NCBI GenBank assembly: GCA_003139095.1
Contig: PLHW01000030.1
Coordinates: 64,602-110,158 of the forward strand
Source of the DNA: Acidobacteriaceae bacterium
GTDB taxonomy: Bacteria; Acidobacteriota; Terriglobia; Terriglobales; Acidobacteriaceae
Length of the DNA stretch: 45,557 nucleotides
Direction: 5' to 3'
Part shown: positions 1 through 8,428 of the stretch, piece by piece
Layout: each line of letters starts with the position of its first letter
Numbering within the stretch: the first letter of the stretch is position 1
The notes under the pieces: generated by a model
Seen by the model: the letters and a program-made list of their open reading frames with translations, nothing else
The model's database searches: none
Told to the model about the DNA's origin: nothing
Program-made: the position numbers and the translations under genes

Positions 1-55
1 GTCAGATTGCAGAAGTAAAACCTCATGCGCGGGGCTCAGATTGTCGAGCCGAGAC

Positions 56-1381
56 TCACTGTACCAAAGACGTTTGATTTATCACGGGACAGCGGGCGAA
101 ATGCCCGGGTGCTACCTCGACTAGTGGGGGGAGATCAGCGGCACAGTTGACGATGCGGTGAGGGCATCTTGGCTCGAAGGGGCAGCCTGGGGGGAGAGCG
201 GCGATGGAGGGAACGGTGCCTTCGATGGTGGCGAGGGGATGCGCGCGATCGGTGGAGAGGGTGGGGATGGCTTGGAGTAGGCCTTGGGTGTAGGGGTGCG
301 CGGGGCTCGCGAAGATGGCGGACTTGGGGGCGAGTTCGACTAGGCTGCCAGCGTACATTACGGCGACACGATCGGCGACGTGGGAGACGACGGCGAGGTC
401 ATGCGAGATGAAGAGCATGGAGAGTTGGAATTTTTGGCGGAGATCGTTGAGGAGGTCGAGGATCTGCTGCTGGATGGTGACGTCGAGGGCGGTGGAGGGC
501 TCGTCGGCGATGAGGAGTTGAGGACGATTGACGATGGCCATGGCGATCATGATGCGTTGGCGCATGCCTCCGGAGAGCTGGTGGGGATAGGAGCGGGCGC
601 GGCGGTCGGGTTCGGGGATGGCAACGTCGCGCATGGCTTGGATGGCGAGTTCGTAGGCTTTTTCGGGCCGAATGCGTGAGCGAATCATTATTCCGCTCCC
701 TCGGTTTAATACACCCGAATACAGATGTACAAAGGGGATTCCGAAGATTCGGAACCAGAGCGGCGCGGGCCGATGCCATTCTTTCCACAATTCACGCCTC
801 TCGTTACCGATGTCATTCCGAATTCTCTCGCGAATTTCCGGTGGAACAGCATTGTGGGCGAGGACGGCCTCAGCGATCTGGTCGCCGACGCGCATGACGG
901 GATTGAGCGCGGTCATGGGCTCCTGGAAGATCATGGCGATACGGGAGCCGCGGAGATGGCGGAGTTCGGCGGGCGGGAGAGTGGTGAGATTCGTGAGATG
1001 GGCTGGGCCGTTGGCCGATTCGTGATCTTGGAAGGTGATGTTGCCGGTGAGTTTTGCGTTAGGCGGCAGGAGGCCCATGATGGCGAGGGAGGTGACGGAT
1101 TTTCCGGAGCCGGATTCACCGACGAGGCCGAGGACTTCGCCGGGGTGGATGGAGAAGGATAGGTTGCGGACAGCGGCTAGGGTGAGGGCCGGGGAGACGT
1201 TCTTTTCGGAGCCGGGATCCGATGGGACATTTTTTCGGGAGCTCGCACTCGAAGAAATGTTTCTTGTGACATCGGCATTCGCGGGCGAGGGCGCCCGCGT
1301 CACACTTTTCCCGGCCAAGCTTTTCCCGGCCACACTCGGGAATTCTACGGTGAGGTTCTGGACGTCGAGCAGCGGGGGCAC
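56..1381 (-). CDS. Oligopeptide/dipeptide ABC transporter ATP-binding protein (OppD/DppD type)
   Basis: This is the cytoplasmic ATPase of a peptide or nickel-type ABC importer. Visible motifs are Walker A ([11 protein letters not shown]), Q-loop ([10 protein letters not shown]), signature (LSGGMRQR), Walker B ([12 protein letters not shown]), H-loop (SHDLAVV), and the C-terminal oligopeptide-transporter extension (HPYTQGLL, then a CPFEPRCPH cysteine motif). At 441 aa it is about 100 residues longer than usual. The excess is an N-terminal insertion at about residues 18-65, part of it encoded by a palindromic repeat at 1280-1305, and an insertion of about 60 residues near 178-236, between Q-loop and signature. 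GTG is the only start I can place, just ahead of [13 protein letters not shown]; no clear Shine-Dalgarno precedes it. No permease, binding protein or OppF partner lies in the window, so partners may lie beyond the left edge. The family call is secure; the substrate is unknown. Confidence 0.9.
   Translation of the reverse strand: MPPLLDVQNLTVEFPSVAGKSLAGKSVTRAPSPANADVTRNISSSASSRKNVPSDPGSEKNVSPALTLAAVRNLSFSIHPGEVLGLVGESGSGKSVTSLAIMGLLPPNAKLTGNITFQDHESANGPAHLTNLTTLPPAELRHLRGSRIAMIFQEPMTALNPVMRVGDQIAEAVLAHNAVPPEIRERIRNDIGNERRELWKEWHRPAPLWFRIFGIPFVHLYSGVLNRGSGIMIRSRIRPEKAYELAIQAMRDVAIPEPDRRARSYPHQLSGGMRQRIMIAMAIVNRPQLLIADEPSTALDVTIQQQILDLLNDLRQKFQLSMLFISHDLAVVSHVADRVAVMYAGSLVELAPKSAIFASPAHPYTQGLLQAIPTLSTDRAHPLATIEGTVPSIAALPPGCPFEPRCPHRIVNCAADLPPLVEVAPGHFARCPVINQTSLVQ
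1280..1305. repeat. Short palindromic repeat, family A copy 1 (inside the ABC ATPase gene)
   Basis: An 8-bp stem CGCGGGCG (1280-1287) pairs with CGCCCGCG (1292-1299) around a 4-nt loop and is followed by TCACAC. The same architecture, 8-bp GC stem, 4-nt loop and a CCACAC-type tail, recurs at 12940-12965, and a related tail at 26022-26030. It is read in frame as part of the ABC protein's N-terminal insertion. Confidence 0.55.
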
Positions 1382-1445
1382 GTGGTTATGGTAACAGCGG
1401 GCGCGGGTGGGAACTTCTCTGCGCGAGCTTAGGGCTGCGCCTGGA

Positions 1446-2873
1446 TCATTTCACGAAGACCTGATAGCCCCACGGCTTTAGGTTGAGTTTTGTGGATGCG
1501 TTGAGTTCGACGAGCAGACCCGCGAAGTAGTCGGTGTACTTGCCCTGGTAGAGACTGTCATTGAAGGTGACGGTCTGGGGGCTATCGGAGAAGTTGATTA
1601 CTGCGAAAACTTTGTCGACCTTGTTTTGACGGACGAAGCTGAAGACCTTGGCGGGCGCGCTGTTTGGGACCTGGATCATGGGGGCTCCCCAGCGGGCGTT
1701 CCAGAGCGCGGTGTTCATGTGTTTGAGGGCGAATAGTTTTTTGTAGAGATCGCCGTTGGGATGAGACTTCCAGAGGATGGGATCGCGCTCAAAAAATTTT
1801 AGGCGCCTGGAGTTGCCGGATTCCTGTCCGTTATAGATGAGGGGCATGCCTTCGCCAATGACGGATAGGACCATGGCGGGCTCGACGCCTTTGCCGAACT
1901 GTTCGAACTCGGTTCCTTCCCAGGCGTTCTTGTCGTGATTGCTGAGGAAGGTCATGCGCATGATGTTGGGCGGGTACGCCTTCTCATTGGCGGAGTAGTA
2001 ACTGTAGAGGCCGCCGAGATCTTTGGCCTTGCCGGTACTGATGGCATGGACGGCGTCGTACCAGGTCCAGGCGTAGGTCATATCGAAGGCTTCGGCGTGG
2101 AGGTCGCGGGATTCCCATTCGGCGAGCATGAAGACGGGCTTGATGGCGTCGAGTTCCTTGCGCGCATTGTTCCAGAAATCAAGGGGCACGAAGCCGGCGA
2201 CATCGCAGCGGAAGCCGTCGATGTTGGTCTCTTTGACCCAGTACTTGAGCGCGTCGGTCATGTATTTGCGCAGACCAGGCTGGCTGTAGTCGAGGTCGAT
2301 GATGTCAGACCAGTCTTCCCAGGGCGTGGGGGTGAAGTCGCCCTTCCAGTCGCGAGCGTACCAGTCGGGATGCTGGGAGACGAGGACGTTATCCCAGGAA
2401 GTATGGTTGGGAACCCAGTCGAGGATGACGCGCATGCCTTGTTGGTGGGCGGATGCTACGAAGTGCTTGAAGTCGTCGAGGGTGCCGAATTCGGGATTGA
2501 CGCTGTAGTAGTCCTGAACGGAGTAGGGACTGCCGAGAGTGCCCTTGCGATTTTTTTCGCCGATTTTGTTGACGGGGATGAGCCAGAGTATGTCGACGCC
2601 GAGTTCTTTGAGGCGCGGGAGTTGCTGCTCGGCGGCGCGGAAGGTGCCTTCTGGGGTAAATTGGCGCGTGTTGATCTGGTAGATGACGGCGTTCTTGCTC
2701 CAGTCGGGATGGGTGAGTTTGACGTAGGGGATGGGCTGATAGGGGTCGGGCTGAGGCGCGGGGACGCTGCCGGATTGCCGATTGGAACAGGCGGCGAGCG
2801 CGGCGATTAGAGAGAGGAGGAAGGAAATGGTGGCGAGCGGGCGGAGCGTGAGTTTACGGCTTTGGGGGAGCAT
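1446..2873 (-). CDS. GH13 alpha-amylase-family lipoprotein
   Basis: This is a predicted exported alpha-glucan-active enzyme of glycoside hydrolase family 13. The start is placed at the ATG at 2873 because residues 1-29 then form a lipoprotein signal (basic start, hydrophobic core, lipobox LAAC with Cys29); the open frame extends 125 codons upstream without protein-like character. GH13 signatures are in order: region I DWVPNH, region II GFRCDVAGF with nucleophile Asp224, region III MLAEWE with acid/base Glu252, and region IV LSNHDKN with Asp314. The C-terminal part looks like the usual beta-sandwich. The Shine-Dalgarno is weak. Specificity (amylase, maltogenic or trehalose-type) cannot be decided. 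At 475 aa it is a normal size for a single-barrel member. No other starch or maltose gene is adjacent. Confidence 0.88.
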   Translation of the reverse strand: MLPQSRKLTLRPLATISFLLSLIAALAACSNRQSGSVPAPQPDPYQPIPYVKLTHPDWSKNAVIYQINTRQFTPEGTFRAAEQQLPRLKELGVDILWLIPVNKIGEKNRKGTLGSPYSVQDYYSVNPEFGTLDDFKHFVASAHQQGMRVILDWVPNHTSWDNVLVSQHPDWYARDWKGDFTPTPWEDWSDIIDLDYSQPGLRKYMTDALKYWVKETNIDGFRCDVAGFVPLDFWNNARKELDAIKPVFMLAEWESRDLHAEAFDMTYAWTWYDAVHAISTGKAKDLGGLYSYYSANEKAYPPNIMRMTFLSNHDKNAWEGTEFEQFGKGVEPAMVLSVIGEGMPLIYNGQESGNSRRLKFFERDPILWKSHPNGDLYKKLFALKHMNTALWNARWGAPMIQVPNSAPAKVFSFVRQNKVDKVFAVINFSDSPQTVTFNDSLYQGKYTDYFAGLLVELNASTKLNLKPWGYQVFVK

Positions 2874-3812
2874 ACGATTTGCGGTTGATGATAGCACCGG
2901 CGTAGGGGCGGCGGGGGGAGGGGTGGTAAATCGCCTGAATTTATGCGGTTGAGCGGGGGTTTTGCACAGAGCGGATGCCGGGCACGATATCGGATCGAAT
3001 GAATCTGAAATCGGGACTAGCTGCAAAAACATGCATGGATATTGGGGGTGCGGGACGGGGCTGGAGGGGGGTGCACCGATTTTGCGGCAGGCGGCTGTGA
3101 ATGGGCTGCACTCGATTGAAAAATGGCCAGTTAAAAGGTGGGGATTTCGATTGACGGGAAAAATGGTTGGAGTAAAAGGGTAATCGTTCTTTGACACGTT
3201 CTGAAGTTTTTCCGGTTGGTGCAGCGTCCGGGGCTCAAGCGAGGTCACTCTGACGGCCGCGAGGTAAGTTGGAGAGGGCTAGCAAGGGTCTATAGCAAAG
3301 CGCTGGTCGAGGAGAACAGGAGCTGTTGTCGAAGGCAAGATAGAGTCCCAAGGCGTTGGACTGATTTGTCCGGTTGGCGGTGAGCCCGGAGCCCGAGCAG
3401 GATCGCCGGAAGGAAGACCCGCAAGGGAGCCTTTCGAGAGAGGTCAGCAAGGGTCTAAACGCGAGCTACTGGCCGAGAGGAATGAGTTCAACATCACCTT
3501 GGGACTCTTAATTTTTGTCCCGGAAGCCCCCCAAACAGGCCGCAGAAGGCCCTCCTAAGTGCCCCTTTTGTTCTCCTTGCATTCGCCCATAAAATGTCTT
3601 TCGCCGATAGGGCATTTGGGGAGGGTTGTCGAGCGGCGTCTTAATGCAAGCTGCTGACTTATAAGGAGTTATTTTTTGAAGAATGGGGAAATCCAGCTAC
3701 TAGGATAGCATGGGTTGTCAATAGGTATTCGAGTAGTTAAGTACGGAGGATAGTAGGTTTATACATTAGTAAACCTCCCCGGCCGCGCCGCAAAGATGGT
3801 ACGGGGGAGAAA
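2874..3812. other. Gene-poor intergenic region with a diverged duplication
   Basis: I see no convincing gene in these 939 bases. The upstream (promoter) side of the GH13 gene is at the left. A diverged duplication of about 60 bases lies at about 3260-3315 and 3415-3480, sharing the 12-mer AGCAAGGGTCTA at 3281-3292 and 3446-3457 and similar flanks. A weak 7-bp hairpin (AGGTTTA/TAAACCT, 3755-3776) lies downstream of the GloVer gene but lacks a T-tract. The only open frame (3235-3450 minus, 71 codons) spans the duplication and looks like chance. Confidence 0.5.
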
Positions 3813-5069
3813 TCAGGGTTTGATTTTGAAGACGACGCCGCAACCGTCATATATCAAACAGTTCCCGGAGCCCCCTTGGTAGGTGGTGCCATAGAGAATG
3901 CCCTTCGCGTTCATGACCAAGCCGCCGATGGGTTGCATCGGTCCGGGGAGGCCGCCGAATGCATGCAACACGGTGAAGATTCCGGCCGCATCCAACTCGA
4001 ATACCGCCCCTCCACCGTCGCCGCCCTCGAGGGTGGTGCCGTAGAGATTCCCGTCTCCGTCCATGATCGGCCCAGCGAGGGGAGTCTCTCCGTCGGCGCA
4101 GCCGGACTCGGAGCAGAAGGTGTGGAGCACCCATTCGTTGCCGTTGGTATCCAACTTGAACACCACGCCTTCAACGCCTTGACCGCCGCCGCCTTGCGAG
4201 GTAGTGCCGTAGAGGTTGCCGTCAGCGTCCATGACCAATCCGCCCGTGGGGTATTTCCCGTCAAGGCAGCCAGGCTCAGTGCAGAAGCTGTAGAGCACCG
4301 ACTCACGACCGCTCTTATCCAATTTAAAGACCGTTCCGCAGCCCAGCCCTCCCGAGCATCCGCTGCCGCCGGCACCGGTCGTGCCGTAGAGATTGCCGCT
4401 AGTGTCCATAACCAGACCGTAGTCCTGCGGGTAATCCCCGTCCGTGCAATTCATCGCAGAGCAAAAGCTGTAGAGCACAGTCTCACGGCCTTTCGCGTCC
4501 AGCCTGAACACGGTTCCCACGCCAGCCGGGTTGCCGCCATTCCCAGGGTTGGCGCCACCGTTGCCGGTCGTGCCGTAGAAATTGCCCGCCGCGTCTCGCA
4601 ATAGACCGCCAGTAGGACCGGCTCCGTCGGGTACCCCCTTAAAGCTGTACAGGATGGTCTCCTTGTTTCCGCTCAACTTGAATATCGCTCCATAGCCATA
4701 GGCGCCGCCCTCCGTTGTGGTGCCGTAGAGGTTGCCGGACTTGTCTTGTAACAAATTGCCGACTGGGAGCGCCCCGTCGGGCTGGCCGCGGAAGCTGTAC
4801 AGCTGAGTTTCTTTCTTTCCGCTCACCTTGAATATGGTTCCGCAGCCTACGGTGACCCCCTCGGTTGCGCAGGGTCCGGTACCGCCAACGTAGGTTGTGC
4901 CGTAAAGTACACCGTGCTCGTCAATCAAGGAGGCTTGCGGGAGACCACCGTCGGGGGGACCGGCGAAGTTGTAGAGCACCGTGAATTTCTGCGCGTGCGC
5001 GTGCGGCGTCCCAACGATCATGAACCCGAGCAATAACAGCGTGAGTGTCGCTTTTTGCGGTTTCTTCAT
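3813..5069 (-). CDS. Secreted GloVer (Gloeo/Verruco) tandem-repeat protein
   Basis: This is an exported repeat protein of the TIGR03803-type family, probably a beta-propeller or beta-solenoid surface protein of unknown function. The ATG at 5069 is chosen because AAGGAGG stands about 8 nt upstream and a signal peptide follows (MKKPQK, hydrophobic core, AHA-Q cleavage near residue 29). The rest is tandem units of about 45-60 residues of the form VFKLD..G.E.VLYSF....DG..P..GL..D..GNLYGTT..GG, with seven YGTT copies. Its 3' neighbour on the minus strand is the gene-poor gap. Upstream, 59 bp away, is the end of the beta-helix protein gene on the same strand, so cotranscription is possible. A paralogue lies at 19145-20050. 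Confidence 0.85.
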   Translation of the reverse strand: MKKPQKATLTLLLLGFMIVGTPHAHAQKFTVLYNFAGPPDGGLPQASLIDEHGVLYGTTYVGGTGPCATEGVTVGCGTIFKVSGKKETQLYSFRGQPDGALPVGNLLQDKSGNLYGTTTEGGAYGYGAIFKLSGNKETILYSFKGVPDGAGPTGGLLRDAAGNFYGTTGNGGANPGNGGNPAGVGTVFRLDAKGRETVLYSFCSAMNCTDGDYPQDYGLVMDTSGNLYGTTGAGGSGCSGGLGCGTVFKLDKSGRESVLYSFCTEPGCLDGKYPTGGLVMDADGNLYGTTSQGGGGQGVEGVVFKLDTNGNEWVLHTFCSESGCADGETPLAGPIMDGDGNLYGTTLEGGDGGGAVFELDAAGIFTVLHAFGGLPGPMQPIGGLVMNAKGILYGTTYQGGSGNCLIYDGCGVVFKIKP

Positions 5070-5128
5070 GGATTCCTCCTTACTAAATCGTGCGGCGACT
5101 AGCGATGGGGTTCCGTGGAAACATGCGA

Positions 5129-8100
5129 TCAGTTCGGATTTCCGAAAAGCATAGCCGCCCACGTTGCGGAGTTATTTGACGCGGCAGTAACCGTCACTGT
5201 CGTACCCGTCACGCTACATGCCCCGGCGATCGGCGAACTGCCTTGCACGGTGACCACGCATCCCGGAGTGCTTGTGTAGCGCGCAGCCACGGTTATGGTG
5301 CAGGTGGTCGCGTTTTGCATCGTGCAAGTTCCGGCAAATTGCCCGGTCGAGAACTGATTTAGATGTGTCCGCAGGGCAAAACCCGCGGCAGTAAGCTGAG
5401 TCAACCAGTTCGTGCTTGGGTTGTACCCAGTGCTATTTGGAACGGCGTCGATGTAGTTTGAGATCGACACAGGTGCGCCAAAGGCGAGTTGGCCGTTAGT
5501 CAGTTGCGTACCGTTAGCCACGACATCTGTGCCAATCCATGTGTCGGCGGTGGTGCCGGTGCCGGCTTGCGGTCGGTAGCCCCAGGTTGCCTGCGTTAAG
5601 CCGGGTTGGGAATCGATTAGAGTTATGATTTCGTGTGGCTGAAGGGTCGCGAAGGGCGTAGTAGAGAAATTCAGTCGTCCTTTAGGGAAATACTGGTTGC
5701 TGCCGGCGCCACCGACAGCAGCTCCGTCAGTGAGGATCGTGGCGGACTGGTACGCTACGTCTTGCGTTGAGAGGCTGGCCAGGCATGCGGTATAGCCGCC
5801 TGGCGAGGCGGTTCCATAGTCGGTGCACTTACCAGCGACTTGAATCGGGTTCCCAGCCAATCCGACGCCGACGATGTTCGCCGCTTCCCCGTCGGTGACC
5901 ACACTCTTGTTCAGCGAGACGATGGATCCGGGCCAGAAGTTCAGGTCCCCGGAGTAGTCGCCGACTGCAATGTTGTAGCTTTGTGTCACTGCTGCTCCGC
6001 TGTCGGTGTAGGCGCACACTAGCCCGGAACACTGCCCAAGGGTCGCAATGTATCCGCATGCGGCAGTTGAGCCGCCGTTGCAGTTTCCGGGGCTGGGGTA
6101 AGCCGCGCCTACCCCAACTGGCGTGGTTGTACGAAGGAGATCGTAGGTGATACTGTCCGTCCCGTTGGCGACGCGGGGAAACAGTACGGGGATGGAATCG
6201 TTCTGAGTAGAGTTGTAATTCAGAACCTGCATGGGCGAGGTCTGCGACGGGTAGGGTGGGCACGTGTTGCCGCTCGGACAGTCTTTCGCCACGACGAAGT
6301 AAGAGTACGGCGTTGCGCCACTAGCGGTCCCCACGCCTGTTGCAGTACCGAGTCCCGAGAGGGGGTAGGTTGAGACCTGAAAGCTACTTGGCCCGCTTAG
6401 AGTGACCGGCCAGGTTCCGTTGAATCCAGTCGGCACGTTGCCAGCTAATGTTACATTGCTGCCGACAGCGGGATTTAACGTGCTGGTTACTGTGGCCGTC
6501 GTGCTGCCGGTGGGCTCGCTTAGCGCGGTAATGGGGGCTGACGTTGTCCCGGTTGCGAATGCACCTTGAGGGCCGCCGCTCCCGACAGCCAAGAAGTTGG
6601 CGGCACCGCTTGAGGCCCCTGCGATCAAACCGGCTACCCCAGTGCCCGCGAACGGCGACTTGGCAGGGGATAGCGGATTCAGGCCCGGATTACTTTCGGA
6701 ATAGAGATTCTTGACGTATGCGCCTTGATAATTTCCGGTGGTGTTCGAGGAATACACCTGCCAAGGGCCGGATGCCTGGATGACGGTGTTCTCGATGTAG
6801 AGGCCATTGGAGTTGTAATCCGTCACCCCATCTGACCAGTTGGCCGTGATGTTGGAGTCGCGCAGGGTGATGACGGGAGCGATCTGGTGGCCTGTACCTT
6901 GATTGCCCGCGGAGAAAATGAACGATCCGGTCCAGTTAGCATTCGCGTTCAAAGGGATGGCGTTGTTATTGAAGTGGTCGATGGCACAGTTCTCGTCGTC
7001 CCAGAGATCGAAGAAGTTGTTGAAGGCGCCGTATTCGTACGCGATGTCGTATTGGATGTCGATGAAGTGGGTGGCCAAGGCGTTGTCGAGGATGGCGTCG
7101 TAGGCAAGAGCAACGACACCCGGAGTGTTCTGAGGGTTGATGTCTGACCCTGAGTGGCTGTAGGTAAACGTGGTTGAGGAAGAGCCGCAACCTCCCCCAC
7201 ACCCTGTGACTAGTGCGTCTCCCCAGAAGGCGTTGTTGTCGGTGAACATGATCGTGACCATGTCGCCGATGCGGAAGCCGTGCGGAGTGGCAGTCGTAAT
7301 CGTTACTACCTGCGAGGCGCGCTGCGTACTGACGATCGCAACGCCTGAGAACGAGGGATTGGATGTTAGGGAGTTGGGCGACCTGAAGCTGATCCCGCTG
7401 ACTGTATTGTTTGTGTAATCGTTGGAGCTGCCGAGGTCGCCGACTTGCAGGCAGGGGCCGCGCAGCGTCACGGTCGTGGCTCCAGCCGGCCCACCGCAGT
7501 TCAGCGAAACGCCGTAACCGCTCAGTACGGACTGGTTCGAGTGCAGAAAAATTGTTCCGTAGACGTTGTAAGTATTGCTGGATGGGGGCGGGGTAGGCGT
7601 GCCAATCTCATAGTTATTTGCCGGGATGGTGACATTGCATTGAGCGTTCAGAAACGTGGTCTGGTTGATCCCACAGGCATAGTTAATGGTTTCCTGAATA
7701 CCGGAGGATGCGGAGCCGACCGTATATCCGGCCGGATAGCCGTTGAATGGCGTGAAATGGATTGTTCCAGTGGATGCACCCGGGGTGCAGTCCCCGGCGG
7801 TTGGAACGACATTTACTACCTCGCTGTTCCCGCCTCCAGAAACTAGCACTTGGTACCCGGCACGGCTCGTTGTGTCGATGCCGGTTGGGCACGGCGTCAG
7901 TGTGACCGACACCGGGGACATGGCGGATAGCGTTGTGGGGTTGGTCGGGGATTGCGACCAGTTGTAGACCGATCTCACGTAGGTGATGCCAGGCGGTACG
8001 AGACCCGGTGGGGTCTGCGCGTTTGCAGGCATCCATGAAAAAATTGAGAAACCGATGAGAGCCGCCGCGAAGACGGGTGATCGAAAACTCCTTATGATCC

Positions 8101-8221
8101 GCAGCTGTTGGAGGTTGGCCAAACCGGGGCCCTGCGGCATAACGCCGTAAGCATTATCGAGGGAAGGGTTGAGGCGGCGAGTACGGATCGGGAGTGCGCA
8201 CTCCTCTACTGCGAGAGCCAT
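5129..8221 (-). CDS. Large secreted beta-helix protein, 1030 aa
   Basis: This is a large exported protein rich in Ser, Thr, Gly and Asn. I recognise no catalytic family. The ATG at 8221 has GGAGGAG about 4 nt upstream, giving an N-terminal stretch of about 38 residues before a hydrophobic segment ending SWMPANAQ (near residue 69); an internal Met at about residue 28 is an alternative start nearer the signal. The segment around residues 200-540 (LRDSNITANWSDGVT, LYIENTVIQASG) has the short-strand pattern of right-handed beta-helices such as tail-spike or pectate-lyase-like proteins. Repeats with ATPHGFRIGDMVTI and STLNPAVGSNVTLAG look like short beta-modules. Cys-rich turns (GCGGGCGSS, NCNGGSTAACG) occur. 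It probably acts at the surface or as a secreted glycan-binding or degrading protein; the function is unknown. Confidence 0.7.
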   Translation of the reverse strand: MALAVEECALPIRTRRLNPSLDNAYGVMPQGPGLANLQQLRIIRSFRSPVFAAALIGFSIFSWMPANAQTPPGLVPPGITYVRSVYNWSQSPTNPTTLSAMSPVSVTLTPCPTGIDTTSRAGYQVLVSGGGNSEVVNVVPTAGDCTPGASTGTIHFTPFNGYPAGYTVGSASSGIQETINYACGINQTTFLNAQCNVTIPANNYEIGTPTPPPSSNTYNVYGTIFLHSNQSVLSGYGVSLNCGGPAGATTVTLRGPCLQVGDLGSSNDYTNNTVSGISFRSPNSLTSNPSFSGVAIVSTQRASQVVTITTATPHGFRIGDMVTIMFTDNNAFWGDALVTGCGGGCGSSSTTFTYSHSGSDINPQNTPGVVALAYDAILDNALATHFIDIQYDIAYEYGAFNNFFDLWDDENCAIDHFNNNAIPLNANANWTGSFIFSAGNQGTGHQIAPVITLRDSNITANWSDGVTDYNSNGLYIENTVIQASGPWQVYSSNTTGNYQGAYVKNLYSESNPGLNPLSPAKSPFAGTGVAGLIAGASSGAANFLAVGSGGPQGAFATGTTSAPITALSEPTGSTTATVTSTLNPAVGSNVTLAGNVPTGFNGTWPVTLSGPSSFQVSTYPLSGLGTATGVGTASGATPYSYFVVAKDCPSGNTCPPYPSQTSPMQVLNYNSTQNDSIPVLFPRVANGTDSITYDLLRTTTPVGVGAAYPSPGNCNGGSTAACGYIATLGQCSGLVCAYTDSGAAVTQSYNIAVGDYSGDLNFWPGSIVSLNKSVVTDGEAANIVGVGLAGNPIQVAGKCTDYGTASPGGYTACLASLSTQDVAYQSATILTDGAAVGGAGSNQYFPKGRLNFSTTPFATLQPHEIITLIDSQPGLTQATWGYRPQAGTGTTADTWIGTDVVANGTQLTNGQLAFGAPVSISNYIDAVPNSTGYNPSTNWLTQLTAAGFALRTHLNQFSTGQFAGTCTMQNATTCTITVAARYTSTPGCVVTVQGSSPIAGACSVTGTTVTVTAASNNSATWAAMLFGNPN

Positions 8222-8337
8222 TAGCTCCTCCGAAAGCTCTAAGTTGTCCCCCTCGATGTTGAGGGTATGATGAAGACCCGCCCTGAATCAAGAGAAATAA
8301 GCGTGCTCTGACTTGGCCGGTGCGGCGCTGCGGGAAG

Positions 8338-8396
8338 CCCACTTCTCGAAAAGCGCGAGAAGTGGGGCACCCCAGTCTTCAGAGATCGTGCCCCAT
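8338..8396. repeat. Two-hairpin palindromic repeat, family B copy 1
   Basis: A perfect 11-bp stem CCCACTTCTCG (8338-8348) pairs with CGAGAAGTGGG (8356-8366) around a 7-nt loop and continues into GCACCC. A second stem TGGGGCAC (8364-8371) pairs with GTGCCCCA (8389-8396). The element at 12836-12905 has the same layout with a different stem sequence but the same TGGGGCACCC junction and 7-nt loop. It lies between the efflux pump's 3' end and the beta-helix gene's promoter side. Confidence 0.6.
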
Positions 8397-8428
8397 CCGT
8401 TTTTCCCGTCAAGGTTCAGAGCCGCCGG

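Noticed and set aside
98-125. GC palindrome near the end of the ABC ATPase gene as another repeat copy
   Set aside because: The residues it encodes ([11 protein letters not shown]) are the expected C-terminal OppD sequence, so it is native coding DNA rather than an insertion.
3235-3450. A 71-codon minus-strand frame in the gene-poor gap
   Set aside because: It spans two copies of a diverged duplication and has no ribosome-binding site or family.
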